64,000 nucleotides of DNA from Lateolabrax maculatus. Taxonomy: Eukaryota > Chordata > Actinopteri > Acropomatiformes > Lateolabracidae. Both the position numbers and the translations under genes were made by a program. The stretch lies in assembly GCA_031216445.1 (NCBI GenBank), contig CM062214.1, positions 16,026,001 to 16,090,000 of the forward strand, read 5' to 3'. The notes under the pieces were generated by a model. It had not been told where the DNA came from, made no database searches, and worked only from the letters and a program-made list of their open reading frames with translations. This document shows positions 40,096 to 52,375 of the stretch, piece by piece; position 1 is the first letter of the stretch; each line of letters begins with the position of its first letter.

Positions 40096-40869
40096 ACACA
40101 AAACAAACATACAAAAGCTAACATTTGTTTGCTGGAATTTGGCCATTAAACAGGTGTAAACAGTGTACAGTAAACATGACAAAAAGTAACATAGAACTAT
40201 ACAACACAATCCCAACTGTTTCACAGCAGAACAGAACCTATGCGTCGGTAGGAAGTTTTCTAAACGGTGGCAAACTCCGTATTCTGGGTTAATTAACTTA
40301 ACTGTGTTGGTCAAATGATGCTTCTATTTTTGCAGCGCCAAGACAAGCTTTCACAAATAAACCTTTCATTGCTTGAGACTGCTGACGTCTGTAGTACAAC
40401 TTTCATGTATATTCTTAACTGGCAGCGTAGGCCAACATGCATGTCAACAGTCGCATCCTGTCAAAACAACACTTTTATGGACAGATCACATGGCTGGAAG
40501 TGAATAAGAGCCTGCTTGTTCAGCTGCAGAGCTCTTTTGAGTATTTAGAATTCTTCTGGTAATTGTCAGTAAAAGAGGAGTTTTGTTGCAGACAAATACC
40601 CAAAGTATTGGGCAAAGAGCCCAGTATCAAGACAACTCCTAAACAAACCTAAAAACCCAACAACTAAACAAGACTTTTTCTGATGTGGAGCATGGAAGTA
40701 CAAAATCCGATGATGAATTGGCTGGTCAAATCAGTCTGGTATTGGCCTTAAAATAAACAGAAATGACTAGCCCTAATCCTATTAAGACAATCATGTTACG
40801 CTATTTTTCAATTTTTCCCATCCTCTCCAGAATAACTTGGATGAATCCTGAACCTTTGTATTTCTGGGC

Positions 40870-42156
40870 ATGTGAATTATGAATAGTCAAATTTATTGAT
40901 TATAGGCACAAAATACTGGCAGCTTCAATCAAATCCACAAATATCTGCATCAACCTATACTGGTTGAACACTAACCCAAACACAGTATACGAGTATATTT
41001 CATACATTATTTCACATGAATAAAGGCATATAAGTTATCAGCTTCAGTGTCACTGCACAGGAGCTGTTGCTAACTGTGTCTAGTAGTTAATTTAAAGCAC
41101 ATTATGGGGCTCATTTCTTACAGAATTTGCAAGAATATCAGCGATACATTCATAAAATAAAATAAAAAGCTCTTCATACTACCACTGCACAACAACAGTC
41201 AGACCTCGACACCAACATTTCCAGTGTAGAAACAGGGCTGGTGTTCATTGAGAAAAGTATACAAAGGGAGTTTACTGTCGGCGAAATCTGTGTAAACATT
41301 CTTTTGTGAACAGCCGGTACACTCCTCCTCTCTCCCCACAGAAGCTGAATGTGCTTCCAATCCTTCATTTGGCTCTCAGGGTAACCTAACTTTATCACAG
41401 TTCTGGCAGTTCTGGTTGACTGGACTCTTTTTGCTTATGGATTACCTGTTTTACTGTGAACACCAGTTAAGGTGATTTATAAGAAGCTACAAAAGCATAC
41501 AATGCTCTCTGTCAGAGGAAAACGTGTTATCACAAGTTGAACAAACTCTTTCAAAAGATCCTAATCAAAGGGGTTCACCAAATTAAAAACAAAATGTTTG
41601 AAAATAAATGCTTTCTTCTATCATCTTTCTCCCTGATTATTAAGTGCTTCCATCTTGTGGCACAACCAGTGACTCACAGGAGCCATTCATTCAACAGCCC
41701 TTCATGCTGTTGACATGCTGGGTAAATTACAACACAACCTTAATGAAGTCCTATCATATCATAAATTGGGAATATTTGTTCATGACCAATTTAGAAAACA
41801 CAAATATGTGTTCTGAATCCTTCATTCATAACTTGCAACCATACTGGAAACCTGCCTTGATTGGCTGTTTTAGGAAAATAAGGAGCCAACAGATGGTCAT
41901 GACAGGACCCCCATGAACCGTTTGGTTAGCTAGACAAAAAGGATCTCATTATTTTAAAGGTTGCCATAGAAATCTCATTAAAAGGTAAAACACACCAGTG
42001 AAACAAGTCACTAAAAGAGCTTGAAATAGAAAAAGTTCATTCCAATTACTTAAAATAAGTTAATTCAAGTTTCATAACAGTACGGTAACAAGAAAAACTG
42101 TCTGTGTAGTGTCTGCTCAGTCAAGAAAGTGGTTTCCATGGAGATCTTCCTCTCAG
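40870..42156 (-). other. st8sia2: st8sia2 3' UTR (proposed)
   Basis: AT-rich sequence following the st8sia2 stop on the minus strand. AATAAA on that strand at 40892-40897 is a reasonable end. About 0.8 kb would then separate it from the convergent fam174b 3' end. Extent is inferred. Confidence 0.4.
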
Positions 42157-43106
42157 CTATTTGCTCTGCAGCTCCTTCTGTGGTCTCCTCTCCACATCAC
42201 AGGCCCCAGTGTGGAGCCGGAGCGCCCCCTGTCTGTGCAATGTGCTCAGGGTCCTGAACTCCAAAGGCATGGTGTGAGGACTGGAGCTGGAGGTGTACTC
42301 GTACTTTAGAGTATCGTAGTAGTGGTACTTGACGGGTTTTCCCTGCGGGTCGAGTGGGAATGGCCAGAAGCCGTAAAGATGGATCTCTTCACAGAAGCGA
42401 GTGGCCATTGTGTACATGAGGAGCCCAGTGGTCGGACGCTTGATGTGCACATTGTTGGTTAGCCAGTACCTGTTGACAAAGAGCGTGTGATTACAAATGA
42501 TGAGATGTCACATAGACTAGAAATGCAGCAAAAGGAAGAATATGTTCAAGGTCTTTTCTAGGTAGGATACTTTAGTCAGTATTCACTAGGAAGCAACACT
42601 TATCTCCCCCAGTAAGACCTTTCTCCCTCTGGGTTTTGATATTAAGGCAGATATACAGTATGCTGGAGCACACAGAGTGGAGCTGAATCCTAAAAAGTCA
42701 CAAGTAAAAATGTGGAGCTTCCTAGATGGTCTGCTCACAGCATCTAATCAATAAGTGACCTTTTCTTTTCTTCATCTATTTGCTCAGTGGTTGAACTGCA
42801 AAAATGTCCCCCTCGTAACAAGTCCTTTAGCCTAGTAGTCTGAAAATCTTATTTTCTAACTCATGCTGAAGCAGCTGGTTATTAATTCATAGTCAATTTT
42901 GATGGAAAAATGAATTGTGTTTTTATCTTCTTTTATTTATGAAGCAAAAACACCAAATACTTTCTGGTCCCAGCTTCTTAAACATGAACATTTGTTGCTT
43001 ATCTCCATTTTATATCATTGTAGAATGAATATCTTTGGGGTTTGCACTGTTGGTCGGACAAAATAAACAATCTAAAGATGCCATTTTAGGCTCTATAGGA
43101 AATGGC

Positions 43107-43138
<32 letters not shown>

Positions 43139-46100
43139 GACATTTTCTTTAATTTAATTGATTAATTGTAAAACAAACTGACAGCTTGACATTAAAAATA
43201 ATTTCACACATTTACGAATTAAAACAAACTGGCTCAAAAATCTTGATTCTTGTTCCATTTTCATATCAGTGCAGCCATCTGCACAGGTAACAAATCAAAT
43301 TTTCCTCTAATTTCAAGATAGACACTCAAGATTACTGAAATAATTATAACTAAACTGTGAAAAAAAAATTGATTCATCTCACTACACTGGCACAGCGTTT
43401 ATTGTATGTTTCTTAGGAAAAATAACTCTTGAAGGCTGAATGTTTGATGATTTTGCTGCATGTTTGCTGAGCACACGTTCTTTTACTGCAGTAAACTTTT
43501 AACAAAACTACACACAGCACACACTGGTGCTACTCTGCACAATTTCATTCTTAAGGTGACCTAGGAGCTGCTATGACAGTGGGAGGCCACATGCTGCCCT
43601 CAGGGGCAGCTTTCAGGGCAGGGGGTCGGACATTCACTTGCCCCAACATCGTTTTCCTGTGCAGTCACTAGCCCATTTCACCAGCCTCCTGCCTCCTGCC
43701 TCCTCCGGCTGTGCACTCTGTGGTTAGTGTGGAAGGTCATGTTGACATGCAGAGGTTGTACTATTTAAAGCAGTTCATTTGCCGTGAAGGGCAAACAGAG
43801 AGCAGGTTTACAGTCCGAACACTACAGCAGGTGATACGCATTTAAAGAAGCAGAGAAGACGGTGTAATTATCAGTGAAATGGTCTAGTGTATTATTTGGT
43901 TGAATATGGGCATATCCTTTGTTCTGTACTGCAGAAGATGGGGATTTAAGGTTCAGCCTTACTGAGAAAAGAACATGGTCATGGGGAGCATTCATCAGAT
44001 ATAAAATATCGAAAGGTCAAAGGCATGTGTTTCATAATTTCAGGCTAATTATTTTCTCTTGTAAAACACTGATCTTACAGACCGTTAATTACAAAAATCA
44101 TGGCCCAGTTCTACCCCTCCGCAATACCGAGTGTTAGTTGGGGCATACTAAATGCCGTAATTTGGTCACTGACCAGCGGTAGTTGTTAGGCTTTTAACAA
44201 TACAGGAAAGATCCGGAGTGCAGCCGGGATGTATTGAGAGAGAGAAGCGAGGACAGCACAAAAACTGCAGAGAGGGATTTTATAAAAGCCTGAAGGCAGT
44301 AGAGGCTGTATTTGACAGATTTGCAAAAAACATTTCCTCAGAAAAAGACCTTGACCTGCTCTAAAATAAATTAACGCAAATAATAAGGATTAACAAAACA
44401 AGTCCTGTTATATCACAGCTTGTTACCACACTGCTTATGATCTGTGCTAATCCTGAGATACTGCACCGGCCTGTCAACAACAGTATCTAAATAACACAAT
44501 TTGCAGCCAACAGCAATATTTTAAGCTTTAGCTAAATTGATCTCTTCAAAAGTTAATGGTTTTAGAGGGAAACATTTTCCAGAATACTGACTGTAAATCT
44601 GTGTCAAAATCAAGGCACAAAAGCTGAGAATGAGAATCTGGTCACAGCAGTTCAATTAAAGGAATAGCTCAACATTTTAGGATATACTCCGATTTGCTTT
44701 CTTGCTGAGAGTTAGATGAGAGGAGCGATACCATGAACAATAGTCTATCCATCCATCCATCTCAGCACTTCTGTGCAGCGTCTCTGCTGGCCATCTGGCA
44801 TCCACACAGTGACTACAAGAAAACTGCACCTGGTAAATTATTGTTTTTAGGCATGCTAACGTCATGGCCCTAGGGAAAGAGATGTCAGTAAGTCTGTGAG
44901 TTAGTCGGTCCCGCACTTTGGACCAGACTGAAATATCTCAACAATTATTTTATGAATTTGAATTCAATTTTGTTCAGACATTCATGATCCCCGGAGGATG
45001 AATCCTACTGACTTTGGCAATCCCCTGACTTCTCCACTAGCACCACCATGAGGTTGACATTTTGAAATGTCTCATTAGATGGATTGGGATGCAAGCTGGT
45101 ACAGACATTCATGTCCCCCACAGAATCAATTCATTTAAATCTGTCCAATACTTTGGTTTATGATGAAATACCTGCAAAAGTAATGACATTCCCATCAGCC
45201 TCAGCTGTACTTTGTGTTCAGTCCTAATCAGCAAATGTTAGTATATTAACACACTAAACTTAAATGGTAAATATGGTAAACGTTATACCTGCTAAACATC
45301 AGGATGTTAGTACAGTCACTGTGAGGCATTTAGCTCAAAGCACAGCCTCACAAAGCTGCGAACATGGCTGTAGACTCTTGGTCTTGTTACATTTCTGCTT
45401 GTGTGCAGATTAAATAAAGATCCAATGTGATAATTAGTGAGCTTGTTGGTTGGGATATTTTTCAACTTTGAACAGAGCCAGGCTAGCTTCCCGCCCATTT
45501 CCATTCTTTCTGTTAAGCTTTTTTGCCTCCTGGCTCCTGCTTCTTTCTCTGCACACAAATCGCTCTTCTCATCTCACTCTCCGCAAGAGAGCAAATCATT
45601 TCCCAAAGAGTTTAACTTTTTGTCTATGAGAGAGACATGGACGATTGATCCTAGCACACAAATAAAACATCAAATAGACCGTTAAGTCTACTTGAACTAT
45701 GCAATTCATTTCAGAATCAAACACGCAAAGACATTTCATACTTAGTTAAGATGGATTTAGTGAGGGCCCTCGAGGTGCACCCTGAGCGAAGAGAGAACCC
45801 GTTCTCACACTAGCTGCCCCTGGTGATCAGCTTTAATGCTTTGTTTAAATATAGCCACCTGGGCTGCAGATTAGAGTTTGCCAGCCCCCTTGATTATACT
45901 GCTCACAGGTGTTCTTGTGAGACGCGGCGCAGCAGGAGCAGCGGCGGCTGTGAGCCCGAGCGGCATCTTACCCTCTGACAGCGTGGAGGAGGCGCAGCGA
46001 GGGGAAGGCGGTGTGCACATCCACGGTGTGCAGCAGGATGAGGCGAAGGGCCCACTCCACGCGCTCCTCTCCGCCCTTGGCCATGAAGGCTGGAATCCAC

Positions 46101-49100
46101 AGCACACTACCGCTGAGGCTTTGAAGCCGCTGCAAGAAGCGATCCCTCCACTCTTCACTGACCAGGTCCTGGAAGGCCCGCTGCACCACCGAAGGGTTCA
46201 TGGTCACCAAGTTGGTCCGCCACCCCACGTCCCGGTGGTATTCCTCCACTGGTGCCAGGTTACACCTTAGGACAAACAGGCACAGGTCACTCCCTTTCAA
46301 ATGTGAACTGATTACCTATATTGAAATATCTTTTAATGATCTGCTTTCTCTGTCTTTTGGTCTAAACCTCTCTACCACACACATCTGCGTCTCTGATTGC
46401 AAAAAAACATCCCATAAAGCTCTTTTCTTCCCACATTTTTCTTTTTATTAACAAACACACGCTGAGGAAAGCAGAGCCTGGGATGTGTGTAATGAACTGT
46501 TGTTAATGACTTAATTTAAAAAAAAAAAAAAAAATGTAAGAAGAACATTTGTGAGTGCTCTGCCGATATGCGATTCCAATAGACTTTTTCTCCTAGCTGG
46601 TGGCACCCTAAAGGATGTTACCAGCTACCAGCAAGGAATTCAAGAAATAGCAACTAGGGCCTGTTCCTTTATTTCTTTTGTTAAATATTTGACATGTGCA
46701 GGTGTCCAGAAATGCATACTTTCTTAAGGTGGGCCACAATAATTATATGTATCAGCTATATTGTGGTAGGTCTTTAAATACAGACATATACCCTTTCTAA
46801 AAATTTGAACTACATTTTGTTACCTTATGTGGTACCCATAAATGAAAGTTTGGGATCTGGCTCATGGACTGTATGCCTAAGAGCACTGGAGCTGTTCTGG
46901 CAGCTCATCGTGGCCCGACTCTCTAAGACACTGTCTATGTCCTCAAGCTAGTCAAACCATTTGCCCAGCAGAAATGTCGACCAGGAGTGAAATAGAGCAG
47001 AAATACAAATGAGAAGAGATCAGCAGAAAAAAGCAGGATGGCATTTTGATTATTGATGTGAACTTCGGCCTCCACGTAAAAGCCAGGAAACACAAGCTGG
47101 TCATTTTCTTCATGGTGAAACATCTCTATTCAGGAAGGCAGGAAAACAGCAGGGCGAGTTTTTAACAACTTTGCATACTTTAATTTACACATTGGTTATC
47201 TCTGTCCAGTGAAAACCAGGTATCTCCAAAACATAAACTTTCCAGCTTTGTGAGCATTTATTTTTTTTAAGATAATGTAATTTAGTTTTTTTTTTTTAAA
47301 GTTTGTTCAGTGTAAGAAGAAGTGTGTTCTTTTACAGCTTAATGGTTGCTATCAATATACTATGACAGCTTAATGTACCTGCTTTAGCAAACAGTTGGGT
47401 CAAAGATTACATGCAAATGGGAAATGTGACAAATGTGCACAATCAGCTGACTCCAATTTATTTTGCCAATAAAATGCTTGAGTACACCAAATTATCTCAA
47501 TACATTATCAAAACACTGGGCTGAAATAATCTATAACTACTACCCAAAACACTGTCAACCTATTTTTTATGAAACCAAGTGTAGGGCTGAGAACTATATT
47601 TAGCTGAGGCATTATCTCCTCATCTGATACGTGAATGCCAGAGCAAGTTCCTCAGCTTCTCAAAATGCCACATTCCCTGTTGTCTGCCTTCAGCCAACCA
47701 TTACCGCCATGCCCTGGCATTATTATCATGCTGCTGGAGTCTAGAAATCATGACCTCTCCTCATCAGCATAACATTGCAGCACTTAGAAAGGACAAGACA
47801 CGCTGACAATGGAATCAATTTCAGAATATAAAAAAGGGACATACAATGATTTTGTGGCCTATTCAGCCATCGATCAATCACCTCAATGAGGAGCTACCAC
47901 AGACAGCTACTTCCTGCTCCATTTATACAACAACATTAAAGTCACTGATTTATGAGAGGATGTCTCTCACAGTAGTTACCTCTGCGTTTAGTGCATGTTT
48001 TGTTAGACTGTCCCTAGCTGTACAAGCTGTCCTACCCAGAATACTTTCTTTTTTGCATCTTCCATTATAATATAACCTCAGACAGATTTAATTTCCTCAA
48101 ATATGAATAGTGATAAATAACCTGCTCAGCAACTCCTTTGCTTACACCCAAACACCAAACAGAGTCGGCGGATGGCTTCACAAACAGAACTCTCCGGTAA
48201 ATGAGAGCAAGACCCCTGAGAGTGTCTGTGTTTCTCCAACAAGCACAATGTGTTCCTGCTGGATGCAAAAGCTTTTCAAAATGTCAATTTAATGTATAAA
48301 TATGCATTTAATAGCTCTCTGTCTGGCAGTTCATTCCAACTTTAAATCATTAAAAACCTTTGACAGCTTTTTCAAAAGTACAATTAATATATTTCCAGCT
48401 GTGTGAGCACCAACTCTAAAGTTGAATTAAACTGAGAATTGGAGAAAGTAAATGAATTCTACTCGCAGTGAAGTGAGATAAACCTAAAACTGAAACTAAT
48501 GTGCTAATCCATTTCAATTACAGTCCACTTAAACTTGTACATTTTATGATGTATTTCAAGTGGAAGACTTCCAACCCTGAAATCACAAAAGAAAAATACC
48601 TGATAACAAAGTCGTGAGAGTCAATCTCGGGTCCACAGCTGCTGTTCAGCAGGATCCCAGAGTTTCCCACAATAGCACAGCGCCTGTGATGTTGGTTCTT
48701 CATGGGGGATACAGTTGGCAAAAGACGATAGAGATTCTCTGAGATGTTTGTGGTGCTGTGGCGATCAAAAACATAGTGAATGATATCTCCCGGTTTCAGC
48801 GTGCCCTTCAGAATAGAGATGTCTCTCTCCGGATCAAGAAATCTCAGGATACTCTTCCTGTAATGAGAAAATATACGCTAGTTATGAAAGACTCTGCTTA
48901 GTGGAGTGTAAAAATGTGTTGAGATAATTGTGGAGAGTGATGAATCTGCCTGATGAGCTTGGAGAGGGTCTTGTTGAAGGTCCAGCTGTTTGATGGGAGC
49001 TTGGCAGTGTTATTGTAGCTTGGACCAAGACGATTTATATCTTTGCTCAATCTTGTCAAAGCAGTCGGATCCACGTGTGCTGCAGCCTTTCTAAATGAGA

Positions 49101-49517
49101 ACAGAAAGTCATGTTATTGACACACTATGTTGATCTTTAAAGTTCTGATCAATAATAAAAGAAAATACTTCTAATTTGGTACATGTATTGTGTGAATTTC
49201 TCCCTCTTTTTTCCACATTAAAAGCTTTTTTTAGTAGAGTTGAATTATAGGTTTGTTGTTTGAAATACAGCATGTTTTTAAAAAGTTTCATTTAATGCTT
49301 AAGCTTTATTCTTATGGCAGATGTTTTCGTTATCACATGGATACCACCACATTGATGGGTATTTATAGCAGGTTCCCTCTTGCTGTAAAAAGTAACACTC
49401 ACTGCCAATGACTCACTGTGTTATCAAGGCTGTAAAGGGATCAAATGACCAATGCCCACTTAAAATTATATAGAAAGACTATATAGTGAGCTCCCCACTG
49501 TTGCTCTACAGCTCCAG

Positions 49518-49574
<57 letters not shown>

Positions 49575-50974
49575 AAGTGATTGGATTTCAGACCTGTGGG
49601 GCTTAGGGATGAGCTTGTGCAAGTTTGCCTTCTTCGAATGTCCAGTATTTCTACAAGAAGAAGAAGAAAGAAAAAAAAACAGTTTAGATTGAATTATGAC
49701 TCACCTACTGGCATCACATCCTTAATTCTTGGTTGATAATGGACGGATGCTTGAAATTCTTCTTGTAATCATATCTTGTAACAGTAATGCACACACTGTA
49801 TTCAATACCAGGCCCTCTGTACGCCCTTATAAGACAGAATGAAGGTGAAAAGCTTGCGTTAGCGTATTTTTAGAGCAAGCCACTGTGGGCCCATTTGCTG
49901 ATGTAATGACGAGAAATGTGGCCTTAATGGAGGCCCATTATACTGAAAGGAGGTTTTTCCTTCCACAGGGGTGTTGAATACGCAAGCCAAGGTGCATTTA
50001 CAGTAAACATATACTGTACGTGCGTTCAGATTTTTAAGCATCAGTCCATTTTGTAATCCTGACCTTGGTCACATCTGATCAAATCGCGACAGGCTGGCAG
50101 CAGCTGTGTAAATGAAGGAAACTGAAACAGAAGAGTGCTGCCCTGACAGACAAGTGGGCCCCTATTACTCATTTTACAATCCTGACGGCTTTAAATATAT
50201 TGTTAGAATTGTATTAAGCTGCATTTATGCAGAAGTGGAATTGGTTCTGGTTCTTCTCCCACGGCGTATCACAAACCAATATGACCTCATTACGATGTGA
50301 GCCACGGCCTGGGTAATTGCATTCAAAACAAAATGTTCTCGACGAATGGGAAATGTGAAAAACCCCCCCACAAAAAAAAGGAGTCATTTTTGCTGATCAG
50401 GTAACACAGAATCTTTACAGCTGTGATGATAATGAGAGGAGGAAGAGGATGCTGAAGTCTGGTTTGGTTTTGCATGTGACAGAAGTATTTTGAGTCTGAA
50501 CCGAGCGAGCATCTTCTCAGCAGGTCAGAAGCAAGCGGAGCGAGTGACTTGGAGGATTTCTGCGGCACTGCTCAACATTTCAAAGTCTGGAAATGAGAAA
50601 GAAAGAAAGAAGAGGAAAGCCTCTTTTGTTTCCAGTCTGTTGCCCCCCCCCCCCCCAATTCTCTCTCTCCCTCTCTCTCTCTGTGTCTCTCTCTCCAGTG
50701 TAAACGTATCCTATCCCGCATGCAGGCTGCTGCAAGACAAATAGCCTAATCCTTGGAGACCCGGGCTGCTGCTGCTGCTCGGAACAGCTGCTCCTGCTGC
50801 ACCCAAGTGTTACAAACGGAGAGACAAACCTCACGCAGTCCACGTCCAACTCCAAACTTCCACTCTATCCAAATCAACTCGTCTCTTTCCACTCCTCACA
50901 CATTCACAACCATGAGGGGGGGGGGGGGGGGGAGCCTGGAGGAAGGAAATAAACCTGCTGGACATGAAAACAAT

Positions 50975-51014
<40 letters not shown>

Positions 51015-51144
51015 AGTGCATGGATGAATTACGGCGGGCTACTTACGCAGTTTCTTCCTCCACTTGTGCAATATCGTCTATTATGAGGACCGCAACCAGC
51101 AGGGTTACGAAGCCGAACAGCAGCGTGCGGAATACACGCGGCAT
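42157..51144 (-). CDS. st8sia2: Alpha-2,8-sialyltransferase 8B, polysialyltransferase STX (complete, 6 coding exons)
   Basis: This Golgi type II membrane enzyme adds alpha-2,8-linked polysialic acid to NCAM during brain development. Exons from the start: 51047-51144, 49594-49650, 48950-49090, 48600-48857, 45972-46265, 42157-42469; 1161 nt, 386 residues (human 375). Residues 7-22 (TLLFGFVTLLVAVLII) are the signal anchor after a short cytosolic MPRVFR. Sialyl motif L starts at CAIVGNSG (about residue 158) and runs into CNLAPVEEY; motif S includes HIKRPTTGLLMYTMATRF; motif III is YHYYD; motif VS is HTMPLE (about 347-352). All are intact. The RKSILRFLDPERDIS block and synteny favour ST8SIA2 over ST8SIA4. 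Exon 2 is only 57 nt; exon 3 ends at a GC donor; exon 5 uses a TAAG acceptor. The C-terminus is longer than in human by about eight residues. Confidence 0.95.
42870..43200. mobile_element. Third copy of the hAT-like MITE, reverse orientation
   Basis: The inner phrase GTTGGTCGGACAAAATAAAC with TCTAAAGATGCCATTTTAGG and GATTAATTG near the right end reads as the reverse orientation of the family at 60801-61167. A 22-nt T run interrupts it at about 43107-43128. Ends are approximate. Confidence 0.45.
44650..45395. repeat. Dispersed percomorph repeat(s) in st8sia2 last intron
   Basis: The first part (TTTGCTTTCTTGCTGAGAGT, AGATGAGAGG) resembles the element at 7665. The longer part, from about 44900, has AGACTGAAATATCTCAACAA, GGATGAATCCTACTGACTTT, CCACCATGAGGTTGACATT and TTAGCTCAAAGCACAGCCTC, phrases repeated many times in percomorph genomes. 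Internal near-duplication (two TACAGACATTCATG-type lines) suggests a tandem-unit element. Family name unknown to me. Confidence 0.6.
46266..48599 (-). other. st8sia2: st8sia2 intron 4
   Basis: A 2.3-kb AT-rich intron between exons 4 and 5. No exon-like block, RNA gene or clear repeat was seen; short A/T runs occur at about 46515-46533 and 47286-47299. Confidence 0.75.
49518..49573. repeat. (AT)n-(TG)n microsatellite in st8sia2 intron 1
   Basis: An AT tract passes into about 19 TG units, ending 20 nt beyond the donor of the 57-nt exon 2 on the minus strand, where it would read as a CA tract in the pre-mRNA intron 2. Confidence 0.95.
49651..51046 (-). other. st8sia2: st8sia2 intron 1 with low-complexity tracts
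   Basis: The 1.4-kb first intron carries a C run at 50643-50656, a CT-rich stretch to about 50697, a G run at 50916-50932 and an AC tract at 50977-51012. No exon was seen besides those assigned. Confidence 0.75.
50977..51012. repeat. (AC)18 microsatellite beside st8sia2 exon 1 donor
   Basis: Eighteen AC units, reading as GT in the minus-strand pre-mRNA, begin 34 nt downstream of the exon 1 donor. Confidence 0.95.
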
Positions 51145-51800
51145 GGCTGAGTGTGAGAGTGTGAGAGTGTGTGTGTGTGTGTGTGTGTGTGTTGGGGGGG
51201 GGGGCTGCAGCCGGGAGTCCCTCCGTTCAGCACACACCGCGCCACATTAACCTCCGTCTCTGTTTCCCCCGTTCACGCACCGAAAATCCGGCCGGTCATG
51301 TCTTCCATTGTTCTTGCCGCCGGAGTCGGGCGAGCTGCGGTGTTTTTTTTTTTTTTTCCCTTCTTCTCCTTCCTCTTCTCTCTTCCTCCCCCTCAGACGA
51401 TGAGTGAGCGTGTGAGTGTGTGTGAGTGTGTGTGTGTGTGTGTGTGAGTGTGTGTTTCCCGGCGGGGCGACGCTGCCGCCGTCTCCTCTGTTGCCTCCTC
51501 TTCTATTCCCCAGTCAAACTTTGTGCAGCGCGAGCAGCGCGACGTGGACCACACGCGGCCTTAAAGGCGCCGCGGCCAGGTGCTGTCTGCGGTGTGGCAG
51601 GTGCGTGCGTGTCTGTGCGTGTGTCTGTGCGTGTGCGTGTGTGCACCGTGTTGACCCCAGGTTTGAACCGGGTGCGGGTGTTTTGCTGGTGTGCGTCCGG
51701 AGAATACAGGTCACGGCTCTGGTGAAGCTCCCGGGGCCGCCAAGCGCAGTGGGTCAGGCGGCCGTGGAAGTGAACGGGGACATCTTTTTATAGCTGTGGT
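51145..51800 (-). promoter_or_regulatory. st8sia2: st8sia2 5' UTR and GC-rich promoter region
   Basis: Sequence upstream of the start is GC-rich and full of simple repeats: TG at 51167-51192, G run at 51194-51204, T run at 51343-51357, and TG-rich tracts at 51406-51455 and 51600-51650. CpG density is raised around 51460-51600. The start codon at 51144 was chosen because the residues after it give the expected short cytosolic tail and signal anchor; the longer frame from 51237 would translate the repeats. The transcription start is not determined. Confidence 0.5.
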
Positions 51801-51920
51801 GGCCGGTGGTGGAGGGCCACAAAGGACAGAAAGTACTGTGGGCTACTTGTTTCACTTGCTGTCCTGTGTTTCCTCCATGACATCTCAGAGGGACGTTGTA
51901 TTTGTACTCCAGTGCCACTA

Positions 51921-51957
51921 GTATCTAGGCTGCGTCTGACTGCTGCAGCCTAGATAC
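51921..51957. repeat. 13-bp perfect inverted repeat upstream of st8sia2
   Basis: Arms at 51921-51933 (GTATCTAGGCTGC) and 51945-51957 are exact reverse complements with an 11-nt loop. It lies about 0.8 kb upstream of the st8sia2 start codon. Confidence 0.9.
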
Positions 51958-52259
51958 CGGTTACTTTAAAGATTAAAGGCTTTACATAAAAACACACAGG
52001 AGGAAGTGCATGTGTTGTTCAAGATTAGATCAATAGTTCACACTTTTTCTTTCTTTTTTGCTTGTGAACCCTGATATAAAAAAAAAAAAGCGGATTTCCC
52101 GTTTCAGATGTTTGAGTTGCTGGCAGTCCCACCAAAGACTGATCAGGTGATTTCATTTGAAGAACTGGTTCAAGAACCAAATAGGTTAAGTTTTATTCGT
52201 CCAATATTTCACAAAAGAGCAACAATTCAAGTCAGAAAATCTAGCCTCTTACTGATCTT

Positions 52260-52375
52260 TTTTCTTCTTTCCAACCCCTTTAATCATCTCACAACCCCTC
52301 TGTTTCATCTTGTGAGCCTTTGGAAAGGGTTGGACCCCAAGGTTGGGAACCACTTGACCAAACTACCACCTGTAT
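52260..52375. repeat. Short dispersed repeat fragment
   Basis: Contains CCAACCCCTTTAATCATC and AAGGTTGGGAACCACTTGAC, typical phrases of a percomorph repeat related to the one at 19965-20470. Ends approximate. Confidence 0.45.

Larger units (their letters stand above)
42470..45971 (-). other. st8sia2: st8sia2 last intron with repeats
   Basis: A 3.5-kb intron between exons 5 and 6. It holds a degenerate hAT-like MITE at about 42870-43200 and a composite of dispersed repeats at 44650-45395. I see no nested gene. Confidence 0.8.

Noticed and set aside
50753..51250. 165-codon plus-strand frame with a Thr-His run
   Set aside because: It is generated by the AC tract at 50977-51012 and lies antisense to st8sia2 exon 1.
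51416..51793. Cys/Val-rich plus-strand frames near the st8sia2 promoter
   Set aside because: They translate TG microsatellites and GC-rich leader sequence; no conserved residues or splice context.
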